A stretch of 64,000 nt of DNA from Candidatus Eremiobacterota bacterium (GTDB taxonomy: Bacteria; Vulcanimicrobiota; Vulcanimicrobiia; Vulcanimicrobiales; Vulcanimicrobiaceae), in the NCBI GenBank assembly GCA_019240525.1, contig JAFAYE010000001.1:1213300-1277299 (forward strand), read 5' to 3'. The stretch's first letter is position 1; each line of letters opens with the position of its first letter. The notes beneath the pieces are model-generated. The model saw only the letters and a program-made list of their open reading frames with translations. It did no database searches and had not been told where the DNA came from. The position numbers and the translations under genes are program-made. Below, in pieces: positions 28,202 to 37,019 of this stretch.

Positions 28202-29233
28202 TCAGCCACCCGGCGCGGGCGCGATTCCAACCGGCGGATCCGAGGGTCCGCCGACGGCTTGGGTCGTCGACTCGATCTCCCCATTCTTGGGGCTAATGGC
28301 ATAGATGTATCCGGTCGAGTCGGAGAGCCAGAGATCCTTAGAGCGGTGGTCAAAATTGAGGTTTGTCGGATGTCCGAATTCGATCGTCGGAAGGCGGCGG
28401 CAGTTCGCCGTCTTATTGCACTGATAGACTCCGTTCCCGAGGCTTCCTTGCTCTACTTGGTTCACGAAGTAGAGGTCGCCGCTTTGATCGAACGCCATGC
28501 CGCCAACCATCGGAATTCCCGACCACACCACCGAACCCGAACCCTCGCAATTGCTAAACTCGACGATCGATCCGAAGTGCGTGGCGTCGTCATTGAAAGC
28601 CCAGAAACAGTTCCCTTGATGGTCGATGGCGATGCCCTCACCTTGAAGCACGTCGCTTCCGTAGGTGAGAAGCCGCGAAGGCTCGGTACCACGATTGAGG
28701 TAGATGCTCACGCTTCCGGACTGACTCGCGCTCCCGGCATTCGAGACCGCGACCAGGGTGCGACTCGGAGTGACGTCGACGTTTGCCGGAATCTGACCGG
28801 GATCGCTCAGGGGAACGCCGATCGGACCTTGGGGCCCGTCGTGCGTCGTTTTGTAGATCAGCACGTTCGCATCGCCGCCGTTGGCGACGTACCACCACCC
28901 GTCCGGGGTCGCGACCGTGCCCGAAGGCGCAGAGAACGGGCCGCCGCTAATCGTTTCGTCCCACGTCAGCGCGACGCCGCTTCGCGTGTAGACGCTCACG
29001 TCGTTGCCATAATGCTGCGCGGTGTACATCCAGTCGTTGCCGTAGTGCTGCGCCTGCCGCGTTATCACCACCTGGGCCAGCGCCCTCGCCGTTTCCAGCG
29101 GCGGTTGCGAAGAGATGCCGGCAGAGCCGCTGCAGCCACCGAGCACGACGATTGAGGCTAGTGCAATGGTGACGAGCCGAGCCAAAACGATAGCGCACAT
29201 TTTCCTGACGATTCTTTGCGGCTCCCGATGCAT
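28202..29233 (-). CDS. Beta-propeller lipoprotein upstream of XRE-STAND ATPase
   Basis: A 343-aa lipoprotein: a basic n-region, hydrophobic core and lipobox (VVLGGC at ~residue 34). The rest has propeller-like blades (VATPDGWWYVANGGDANVLI, MAFDQSGDLYFVNQVE, LNFDHRSKDLWLSDSTGYIY). An odd local duplication, AQHYGNDW/AQHYGNDV, lies just after the signal region. A later ATG at 29200 also leaves a complete signal peptide, so the start is uncertain by 11 codons. Similar in type to the lipoprotein at 12307-13344. It lies directly upstream of the second STAND regulator. Confidence 0.82.
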   Translation of the reverse strand: MHREPQRIVRKMCAIVLARLVTIALASIVVLGGCSGSAGISSQPPLETARALAQVVITRQAQHYGNDWMYTAQHYGNDVSVYTRSGVALTWDETISGGPFSAPSGTVATPDGWWYVANGGDANVLIYKTTHDGPQGPIGVPLSDPGQIPANVDVTPSRTLVAVSNAGSASQSGSVSIYLNRGTEPSRLLTYGSDVLQGEGIAIDHQGNCFWAFNDDATHFGSIVEFSNCEGSGSVVWSGIPMVGGMAFDQSGDLYFVNQVEQGSLGNGVYQCNKTANCRRLPTIEFGHPTNLNFDHRSKDLWLSDSTGYIYAISPKNGEIESTTQAVGGPSDPPVGIAPAPGG

Positions 29234-29471
29234 GTCCTAGGAACGTTGCGCCCGCCACGTTTCTTTCAGAGGAGGCAGAAAGATGCGAGGCGGGCGTCGT
29301 TGCGAGCTCCAAGCTCCGCGATGTAGCGACAATCTTACTTCGTACGCTTCATCGGAGAAGTTTGCGCGCGCCCCGTGGTTAACGCGCGCAGGTCGATCAT
29401 ACTCGCCCGGGGCCGCCTCCGACCAGATGCGGTTCGCAGCGTGTCGGCGACTGTGCGAGTAAGTGTGTGGG

Positions 29472-29903
29472 CTAGAGCTGATTCGTGATGCTGAGCTGAG
29501 CCGAGCCGATAACCTTACCGTGCTTACCGCTGGTGTAGTCGAAGGTGGCGGTGCACGAGCCGGCGGTCGTTCCGGCAGTGACGATCCACGTGTTACCCGA
29601 GCCTTGCGTCACCGTTGCGATCCCCGAAGGCCCGCCGCAGTTATCCGACTCTGTGAGGGTGCCTTTCTTTTTGTGGGGCGTGCTGACGGTAACCGTATCT
29701 GGGCCGGGATTCGACGCCGTGAACGTCACGGAACACGGGTTTACCCGCACTCCTCCGTGGGCGACGCAATGATTCTTCACTTGAGGAAGACTCTGGGCCC
29801 AGGTCGATGGCATCGGTTCAGACTGCGATCCGCCGCAACCGGCTACTAAAGCAGCCGCCGCTGCGAGCGAGGCAACACCAAGCGAGTAACGAGCAAATTT
29901 CAT
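29472..29903 (-). CDS. Small lipoprotein with Ig-like domain
   Basis: A 143-aa lipoprotein. The signal peptide ends in the lipobox ALVAGC (~residue 23). The mature part is a Thr/Ser/Gly-rich beta-sandwich (NPCSVTFTASNPGPDTVTVS, CTATFDYTSGKHGKVIG) with four Cys residues that probably form disulfides. It resembles Ig-like/BACON-type surface domains. GGAGA lies 7 nt before the ATG. It follows the selB stop by 61 bp on the same strand. The 238-bp gap to the next propeller gene (29234-29471) shows no gene. Confidence 0.75.
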   Translation of the reverse strand: MKFARYSLGVASLAAAAALVAGCGGSQSEPMPSTWAQSLPQVKNHCVAHGGVRVNPCSVTFTASNPGPDTVTVSTPHKKKGTLTESDNCGGPSGIATVTQGSGNTWIVTAGTTAGSCTATFDYTSGKHGKVIGSAQLSITNQL

Positions 29904-29964
29904 GAGTTGTTCTCCGTTTTGAAGTAGGTTCGGAAGATCGTAGCATCGCGCAGCCGATCGGAAA

Positions 29965-31851
29965 TCATGCAGTGTCGACTGTGTTGCGCAGCGGAGCAGA
30001 AGTGTGTGGGCGCAGGGAGCGATAGTCGCCGTTGCGGATGGTCACGCCGTGGCCATCGAGCCATTCCAGCAGCGGGACGGCGTACTTTCGCGAGGTTCCG
30101 AGCATGTCGCGGAACTCCGCGGCGCTCATGCGGATGTTGGCGCGGAAGTGTGCCTCCACGCGCGCGCGAATTCGCGAGATCTGCGAACCGCGATAGAGAT
30201 CGTCGCCAACCTTGACCAGCTCGCCCCGCACGAGCAGCATGTCGAGCGCCTTCGACAGGCCCGGGATCTGCGACTGTTTGACCGCCCCGACCGCACCCGC
30301 GAATGGAATCGGAACGAATGGTTGCTCTTCGTCGACCGGTAGGAGATGTTCGAAGAAGGCACGTTGTTGCGGCGCCAACAACGGCTGATGTTGGATCGTT
30401 GCGAAATAACCGGCGCGATTGACGAGGCTGCCTTCGGCGACGTAGTGTTCGGCGATTCGGACCAACGTCGATTCGGGGATTCCGGTTGCCCGTGCGAGCG
30501 CGAGCGAGGTCATTCCCATCGACCACGGTTCACGGCGTTGCGCTTCTTCGAGCTGCGCGTTAACGGAATTCACGAGTTGCTGCGCCGCCCCCGCATCAAC
30601 GTATGCCGGCGGCCGCGCCACCCGAATGGCTTTGCCGCGATCGGCGAGCCGCTCGAGCGCTTCACCGGCAGCGTCCTCGCGTATATTGGCCGCGACCGCG
30701 ACCGCGCTGGGCTGCACCGGCTCGATTCCTCGCCGGGCGAGAATCGCGAGCGCCAGATCGTCGTTCGAGCCGCGCTTCTCGCCCGAATCCGCCACGTCGA
30801 GACCTTCTACATGACCGCCGCCGAGCAACGACATCGGCGAGGGACGCCGCACCACGAAACGCAAGCCGGGAAATCCGACAACCGGTTCGCGTAGATGCAG
30901 CTTTGCACGCATCTCGTGCAGCCCCGGTGCATCGTGCTCCGCGATTAATGTCCCCAGAATTTCCGCCGAACCGATATAAGCGCGCACCGGCGTGCGCCGC
31001 CGAATCAGCGAGCGTGCACTCTGCAATGGAACGAATCGAACGGCAAAGTCGCGGCGTGCGGAAAACTCGTGGCCGACGATCGCCTGCCCGCGCCCGATCT
31101 CGCACCGGTCGACACCCGAAAGGTTGAGCGCGACGCGCGACCCGGCTTCGGCGCTCGTGCGCGTCGACTCGAAGACGCCGATGCTGCGCACGTGCGCCGG
31201 CGTTCCACCGGGCTCCACGACGAGCGTTTCGCCGACGGTGATGCGCCCTTGCATGAGCGTTCCGGTCACGACCGTTCCCAATCCCGGAAGCGTGAAGACT
31301 CGATCGATCGGGAGATAGGCCGGCGCGTTGAGGTTGCGCGGCGGCAGCGCTGCGAGTTCGTCGTGCAGTCCCGCTTTGAGTTCGTTGGTGCCAATGCCCG
31401 CAATCGCCGAAACGGGGTACATTGGCGCGCTCGCCGCGATCGTTCCCTGCAGCTCGCGTCGAACTCGTTCGAGCGCGCCATCGCGCTCGTCCGATTCGAT
31501 CAGATCGATTTTGCTCGCGGCGACGATAACGCGGCGAACGTTCAGAAACTGCATGATCTGCAGGTGCTCGAGCGTCTGCGCCTTGACGCCTTCGTGCGCG
31601 TCGACGACCAAGAGCAAGATCTCGATCCCGGCCGCGCCCGCGAGCATATTGTGTAAGAAGCGCTCGTGACCCGGCACGTCGACGACGCCGGCCTCGACAC
31701 CATCGTCGAATTGTAAGTGCGCGAAACCTAGGTCGAGCGTCATGCCGCGCCGTTGCTCCTCGACCAAACGGTCCGGATTCGTTCCGGTGAGTGCGGCAAT
31801 GAGCGCCGACTTGCCGTGGTCGACGTGTCCGGCCGTTCCGACGATGTGCAC
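29965..31851 (-). CDS. selB: Selenocysteine-specific translation elongation factor SelB
   Basis: A GTPase that brings Sec-tRNA to UGA codons by binding a SECIS hairpin in the mRNA. Evidence is the G1 motif GTAGHVDHGKSALI with TGTNPDRLVEEQRRGMTLDL, which is the SelB form, then DVPGHERFLHNMLAGA, G4 ASKIDL, EF-Tu-like domains II/III, and tandem winged-helix domains for SECIS binding in the last ~250 residues. The GTG at 31851 gives 628 aa, normal for SelB; upstream ATGs lie inside the preceding amine-oxidase gene. The gene starts 16 bp after the amine-oxidase stop. There is no clear SD. Confidence 0.97.
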   Translation of the reverse strand: MHIVGTAGHVDHGKSALIAALTGTNPDRLVEEQRRGMTLDLGFAHLQFDDGVEAGVVDVPGHERFLHNMLAGAAGIEILLLVVDAHEGVKAQTLEHLQIMQFLNVRRVIVAASKIDLIESDERDGALERVRRELQGTIAASAPMYPVSAIAGIGTNELKAGLHDELAALPPRNLNAPAYLPIDRVFTLPGLGTVVTGTLMQGRITVGETLVVEPGGTPAHVRSIGVFESTRTSAEAGSRVALNLSGVDRCEIGRGQAIVGHEFSARRDFAVRFVPLQSARSLIRRRTPVRAYIGSAEILGTLIAEHDAPGLHEMRAKLHLREPVVGFPGLRFVVRRPSPMSLLGGGHVEGLDVADSGEKRGSNDDLALAILARRGIEPVQPSAVAVAANIREDAAGEALERLADRGKAIRVARPPAYVDAGAAQQLVNSVNAQLEEAQRREPWSMGMTSLALARATGIPESTLVRIAEHYVAEGSLVNRAGYFATIQHQPLLAPQQRAFFEHLLPVDEEQPFVPIPFAGAVGAVKQSQIPGLSKALDMLLVRGELVKVGDDLYRGSQISRIRARVEAHFRANIRMSAAEFRDMLGTSRKYAVPLLEWLDGHGVTIRNGDYRSLRPHTSAPLRNTVDTA

Positions 31852-31867
31852 GTGCGCGGTCTGCGGT

Positions 31868-33415
31868 CTAGCCGGCCTTGTTCGACACGATCCCATGTCC
31901 GGCGAGAATCTCGTCGGCAGCTCGAAAGCCCGACTCGGCACCGCCTTCCATGAAGCCTTGATACGCCACCGACGTGTGCTCGCCGGCAAAATGCACGCCG
32001 CCTTGCGCGCGCGCTTCGTGACCGGCAATCGTGGTGCATTGTCCAACCAACCAACACGAATAGCTTGCACGGATATTGGGATCGGCTTGCGCATTGCCGA
32101 ACGTCGCCTTCCCGTTCCAGCTCGACGAAACGCCGGGCCAAATTCGATCGAGCTGTTCGAAGAAACGCCGCACGTGCCAATCGACGAATGCTGAGTCGGC
32201 AATGCGAGCGTACGGCATCGGCGGCGTTACGAGCATTGCCGGGTCGGCTGCCGTGAAGACCTCGATGAGACCGTCGGATCCGCTCTGTCCTAGCGAATAA
32301 TCGAGCGCGCTTTGAACCGGCAAGGTGGTCCAAATCTGTCCCGTCGTCGGCTGCGGCCAGGGATGATCGGCGCGCATCCACGCGCGCCGATCGAACTGAA
32401 GGTGGAGTTTCGTATGATATCCATAGCCGAGATTCTCAATCGCTGCGATCTTCGCCGCATCGAAGCCGGCGCCGGAATAATCGACCGATCGCAACACGAT
32501 GAACGGCAACGCGAGCACGACTCGCTCGGCTTGCACGGTCGCAACCTCGCCGTCGCGCACAAATCGAAGTTCGTAGAAGCCCCGCATAGTGCGGCGCAGA
32601 CCGACGAGCCTTGAGTTGAATCGGATCGTCTCCGGCGGCAGCGAGGCCGCAATCGCCTCGGGAAGCGACTGACTGCCGCGCGCGAGGATATATCGCTGGT
32701 CGGAGTAGCCCAAGACGTTCATCTCGCGCGTACGCTCGTATTCGTGCTGCTGTCCCAGTTGCTGCACGAGATCGAGACCGCTCAGCTCGCTGGTCCGGCG
32801 GCCGTACTCGTTGCGGTACGATTCCTTAATGAGCCGGCCGAGTTGGGAGCGCAGGCCGCCCGGCACGTACCGTTCGATCCAATCGTCCATGCTGATCAGG
32901 TCGAGACGCCGCGCCGTGCGCGTCGCATTCGCGTACGTGGGCGCTCCGGGTACCTGCGCCAGTTGCTCCTGAAGAATCGGATAGATTTTCGCGAAATCTT
33001 TGTCGGCGTCGGCCATGGAATAGTACGAGTCGTCGAGATAACAAGTGTCGCGAGCGCGCGGTGGACGCGCCGCGTACGTATCGAGCAGAGCCAATCCGAA
33101 ACGCCGTGCGAGTGCGTGAATATTCGCATGCGTCGTATCGATCATTGCGCCGCACCATTCGGTGTGCTGCCCGTCGCCCCAATAGTTGCGCTCGGAATGC
33201 ATCCGGCCGCCCACGCGCGACGACGACTCGTAGACCACCGCGTTGACCCCATGATCGCGCAAGTGCATCGCCGCGACCAAGCCCGCGATCCCCGCTCCAA
33301 CGATCGCGACCGATTGGCGATCCAGCGCCTCTGCGCTGCGCCAGGCAATCTCCGGCGCAGCCGCCGCGCCGAGCGCCGCGATTCCGGCGCGCCGGACGAA
33401 CTCCGCGCGCTTCAT
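31868..33415 (-). CDS. Exported flavin-containing amine oxidase
   Basis: A 515-aa FAD-dependent monoamine/polyamine oxidase-type enzyme. The FAD-binding Rossmann motif AIVGAGIAGLVAAMHLRDHG and the GG motif SSRVGGRMHSE lie near the N-terminus. The C-terminal GVHFAGEHTSVAYQGFMEGG binds the flavin. The N-terminus MKRAEFVRRAGIAALGAAAA looks like a Tat or Sec signal, so the enzyme may act outside the cytoplasm. It probably oxidises primary or polyamines to aldehydes with release of peroxide and ammonia. Its ATG overlaps the TonB receptor stop (ATGA), so the two are coupled. Confidence 0.9.
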   Translation of the reverse strand: MKRAEFVRRAGIAALGAAAAPEIAWRSAEALDRQSVAIVGAGIAGLVAAMHLRDHGVNAVVYESSSRVGGRMHSERNYWGDGQHTEWCGAMIDTTHANIHALARRFGLALLDTYAARPPRARDTCYLDDSYYSMADADKDFAKIYPILQEQLAQVPGAPTYANATRTARRLDLISMDDWIERYVPGGLRSQLGRLIKESYRNEYGRRTSELSGLDLVQQLGQQHEYERTREMNVLGYSDQRYILARGSQSLPEAIAASLPPETIRFNSRLVGLRRTMRGFYELRFVRDGEVATVQAERVVLALPFIVLRSVDYSGAGFDAAKIAAIENLGYGYHTKLHLQFDRRAWMRADHPWPQPTTGQIWTTLPVQSALDYSLGQSGSDGLIEVFTAADPAMLVTPPMPYARIADSAFVDWHVRRFFEQLDRIWPGVSSSWNGKATFGNAQADPNIRASYSCWLVGQCTTIAGHEARAQGGVHFAGEHTSVAYQGFMEGGAESGFRAADEILAGHGIVSNKAG

Positions 33416-36400
33416 AACCGGATGCTTAAGTCGGCAAAAAACCCAAAAGGCTGCAGGACCGACGAAATGCCGACCTCGGTGATATTATAAAACGTTCCGT
33501 AGGGATATCGCACCTGAACCGGCGGATTTTTCACGAAATTCCCCGACGGCGCGAGAATGTTCGAAGGAAGATTCGAGTAGACGCACGTGACCGAGTTGTC
33601 CCACGCGTATCCGCGCTGGAAGCAATGATTGTAGAGATTGACGGCCTGCACCGTGAGCGTCATGCGTGGATTCAACGCATAGCTGGTCTGCAAATTCGCC
33701 GAAAGCTCGGCGGGCTGCACGAACGCCCCGAGATTATCGAATCGCCCGCTATACGGATCGGGCAGAAAGACCGCACCGATGGCGCCCCCCGGGCAGCTCG
33801 CCCCGGGGGTCAGCGGCGTCTTCGACGGCTGCGCCGAGCACGATTGCGGCACGTAGCCGGGCCAGACCAGCGGCGAACCGTAGCTCGAACCATCGTTATA
33901 ATGCAGCGACGGCGTGAGCGTAAAACGATTGTGGCGGTAGTTGAGAATCAGCGAGGCGACGTCGGGTACTTCGTAGCCGTTGGCGGCGTTGAACGGACTG
34001 GGAATCACGTCGTACGGCGTGTACCATGCGGCGGGATCGAAGAGTGGCTGCAACGCGTCCCCGTAGTAGGGGTTCGGAATCTTGAGCTTGCCCCGGTTGC
34101 GCGTTCCCGCTTGATTGTTCGGCAGCAGCGCCGCTGCATTGCCGGCGTAGGCGCCGCTTCCGCAGGCTTGCCAGTTTGCCGAGCTCTTCGTTACCCCCGA
34201 ACAGGCGGCGGTGTAGGAGTTGTAAAGCTCGACCTGGGCGTTGAGCGCGTCGATGACGCTGACGCCGTTGATCTGACTGAAGCGAATGCGGTTCTGCGTG
34301 TGGGTGTACGAAAAGAGACCGGAGAGACCGTTGCGGCCGAAATCACCGTATTGCAAAGAGAGTTCGGCGCCGTACGACTCCTGAGTGCCGACGTTGAGGC
34401 CCGCGAGCGTGCCCTGCACCGGATTGATCGCTTGGAACTGCAGCTGATTGCTCGTATCCCGATAGAAGGGCGTGATCTTGTACGACAACTGCGTTCCTTT
34501 CACGTGCTTTTCCAGCGAGAGGTCGAAGTTGTCGGACGTGTCGGGATAGATGTCGTGATCGGGCGTATGGTAACCGTAGGGATAGAACTGCGCGATGAAC
34601 GACGCGAGATTCTGCTGATAAGTATTGTATTGATAGTACGACGAGCCTTCGGCCCGCGCGTACTTTCCGGCCGAGCCGCGGATCACCGTATCGGGGTTGA
34701 GCGTATACGTAAACGAGACGCGCGGCTGAAAAACGTTCGAGACGTTCGTGCCTGCCCCAACGTTATAGAGCCCGTTGCCGGGCGCGGTCAGCGGCGAGAG
34801 TCCCGGCGAGCATGCGTTAAAGGAATCTGTTTTCGGGTTCCAGGTCCATTGCGGCGTCGAAGCCGGCGCCCCGCAATGCTCGTTGTTGTAGGCGTCGAAC
34901 CAGAACTGGCGCGCCGGATACCCGTTCTCTAAATTATTCGTGGAGTATTCGAACTGATCGACGCGCGCACCGGCATTGACGACGAGCCGATCGTTGGGCT
35001 CCCAGAGATCGGTCAATGCAAACGAATCGAAGTGCGGCGTGACGTTATCGACCTGCGCGCTCTGGCCGTTTTCGGTCATCATCCAACGCGCGCCGGCCTT
35101 CGCGGCCGGGGAACCCGCGGGCGCATAACCGGGAATCAAATTGAAATCGTAGGAGCCCTCGCCGGGATAGCAACCGCTGCGGGTTAGGCAACCACCCTGG
35201 CTGCCGCGATCGAAACAGCTCCACTGCTGGCCGGTTTTGTAGTTGTAACATACGCCGTTCGGCGTGCCGTAGCTGGAAAGAATCGTGCCTAGACCAGTCG
35301 CCGCGAGGCTCGTCGTGGACGGATCGGTCGAGCTGAAGCCGGCATTATACGTTTGAAGCCGCTGCGTATTGTACGACGCTTCCGCGGTGAGCAGATTCTG
35401 TGTCGCCAGTTGATTCGCGTAGATCAAGCTTCCACCGAAGCCGTGCTCGAGCACTTCGTAATCCGCGGGATCGGAGCCAAAGACGAGCTGCGCGCTGTTC
35501 GGCCCGTTGATGAACCAGGTCGAGTACTCGCCGTAAACGAGTGCCCGCACATAGGAATGCGGATCGATATTCTTTTGGTACTGGAGTTTCTCGATCGAAT
35601 ACCCGTTCCAATTCCCATCGCGATTGCTGAGGTCGATCGGCGAGCCCGGTGGCCGCCCCGATGGGCTACTCGGAAAGAGTCCGGCGACGACGTCTTGCTG
35701 GCGCGGCGCTTGCATGAGCGGGCCACCGTAATAGAGCGAATCGAGATAGGGCATCGGATAACCGATGCCGGTCTTCTTGCCGTCTTCGGGCGTGTACCAA
35801 ATATCGTTGGCGGAACTATAGAACTGCGCTGCAATCCCACCGGTGACGTAGAGCATCTGAACGTCGTCGCGCAACGACGAGTCGCGATGCGGAATCCCGA
35901 TGTGAAGATTGACCACGTTCTCGCGGTCGAAGTCCGCGGCTTGGGCGTAGCTGTAACCCGGCTGAGCGATGAAGCCGTAGTTGGGCGCCTTTCCCGCCGA
36001 GCCGTCGAGAATATTGTAGACATTGTTATTGCTCGGCACGTTGAGCGGATAGAAGTAGAGCGGATCGCTCACCCCACCGAACTGACTCCCGTAGCGAAAG
36101 GTCTGATTGGTGCCCGAGAATCCGACGTAATATGAAAAAAGCCGGTCCGGAGTGGCGCCGCCGAGCTCAACTGTGGCCTGGTGGTAGAAGGCCGGTCCGC
36201 CGATGCCGAAATCGGCCGTCGCGTAACCGGGAAACGTTCCGGTCTTGATGACTTGGTTGATGTAACCGGCAAGTCCGGAAGAGTTTGAGGTGGCGGGCGT
36301 TCCACCGGTGTAGACCTGCACTTCTTGACTGCCCAACGACGTCAAAGTGGCGATCGGCGCCAGGTCCGATTGGCGCGTCGTTGGCAGGCCGTCGAACTCG

Positions 36401-36972
36401 TAGGCGACCTGATCGACGTCGCCTCCGCGAATGTAGACGCTTTGATACCATCCTTGCTGATTCGAAGGGATGTTGACGCCGGGGGCGCTCGCGATCGCGC
36501 CGTAGGCTTGAGTGAGCGACCCCGAGCCATTCAACGTCGAGGCGGCCTTCTGGCCGGCGGGGTTAACCGAATACACATCGCTGGTCACACCCGAGCGGAC
36601 GAGCGACTGCGTCGAACGCGAGGTCGTCCGCGCAATCGTCTTGAGGGCTTTTGCCAGCAGCAAGGTGACGGTCGCGGATTGATCCGCGACGACGCTGATG
36701 CCGGGCTGCGATTGTGGATCGTATCCGGGCTTGCTCGCGCTGATCGTGTACGTGTCGGGCTGCAACGATATAAAGGAGAAGGATCCGGACGGATCCGTCG
36801 TGCTCTGCGCGGTTTGCGAGGGTGATACGGCGGTTACGGTCGCGCCCGCAATCGGCGCTTGGGTCGTCGCGTCGACGATTCGGCCGCGCAACGTGCCCGT
36901 CGTTCCCGCGCGCGCCCCGAACGGCACCGCCGCGAGGGCGAAGATCGTGACCGCGAAGAGCGCTTTTCTCAT
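33412..36972 (-). CDS. TonB-dependent receptor with CarboxypepD_reg-like domain
   Basis: A 1186-aa outer-membrane receptor. Signal peptide (MRKALFAVTIFALAAVPFGA), then a carboxypeptidase-regulatory-like domain (LRGRIVDATTQAPIAGATVT, residues ~25-110), then a TonB plug (PGVNIPSNQ, VYIRGGDVDQVAYEFDG) and a long barrel that ends in an aromatic-flanked strand (FGFFADLSIRL). The barrel carries extra Cys-containing loops (CFDRGSQGGCLTRSGCYPGE). It heads an operon with the amine oxidase and selB. It is divergent from gabT with only 47 bp between. An import role for an amine substrate is an attractive guess only. Confidence 0.94.
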   Translation of the reverse strand: MRKALFAVTIFALAAVPFGARAGTTGTLRGRIVDATTQAPIAGATVTAVSPSQTAQSTTDPSGSFSFISLQPDTYTISASKPGYDPQSQPGISVVADQSATVTLLLAKALKTIARTTSRSTQSLVRSGVTSDVYSVNPAGQKAASTLNGSGSLTQAYGAIASAPGVNIPSNQQGWYQSVYIRGGDVDQVAYEFDGLPTTRQSDLAPIATLTSLGSQEVQVYTGGTPATSNSSGLAGYINQVIKTGTFPGYATADFGIGGPAFYHQATVELGGATPDRLFSYYVGFSGTNQTFRYGSQFGGVSDPLYFYPLNVPSNNNVYNILDGSAGKAPNYGFIAQPGYSYAQAADFDRENVVNLHIGIPHRDSSLRDDVQMLYVTGGIAAQFYSSANDIWYTPEDGKKTGIGYPMPYLDSLYYGGPLMQAPRQQDVVAGLFPSSPSGRPPGSPIDLSNRDGNWNGYSIEKLQYQKNIDPHSYVRALVYGEYSTWFINGPNSAQLVFGSDPADYEVLEHGFGGSLIYANQLATQNLLTAEASYNTQRLQTYNAGFSSTDPSTTSLAATGLGTILSSYGTPNGVCYNYKTGQQWSCFDRGSQGGCLTRSGCYPGEGSYDFNLIPGYAPAGSPAAKAGARWMMTENGQSAQVDNVTPHFDSFALTDLWEPNDRLVVNAGARVDQFEYSTNNLENGYPARQFWFDAYNNEHCGAPASTPQWTWNPKTDSFNACSPGLSPLTAPGNGLYNVGAGTNVSNVFQPRVSFTYTLNPDTVIRGSAGKYARAEGSSYYQYNTYQQNLASFIAQFYPYGYHTPDHDIYPDTSDNFDLSLEKHVKGTQLSYKITPFYRDTSNQLQFQAINPVQGTLAGLNVGTQESYGAELSLQYGDFGRNGLSGLFSYTHTQNRIRFSQINGVSVIDALNAQVELYNSYTAACSGVTKSSANWQACGSGAYAGNAAALLPNNQAGTRNRGKLKIPNPYYGDALQPLFDPAAWYTPYDVIPSPFNAANGYEVPDVASLILNYRHNRFTLTPSLHYNDGSSYGSPLVWPGYVPQSCSAQPSKTPLTPGASCPGGAIGAVFLPDPYSGRFDNLGAFVQPAELSANLQTSYALNPRMTLTVQAVNLYNHCFQRGYAWDNSVTCVYSNLPSNILAPSGNFVKNPPVQVRYPYGTFYNITEVGISSVLQPFGFFADLSIRL

Positions 36973-37019
36973 AAAGAAGAGCGGCTTTAAACTCGACGAA
37001 TAGAAGTTCCTCGCCGCCT

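Noticed and set aside
36973-37019. A specific operator for amine control between the TonB receptor and gabT
   Set aside because: The 47-bp gap is too short to show a convincing dyad by eye.
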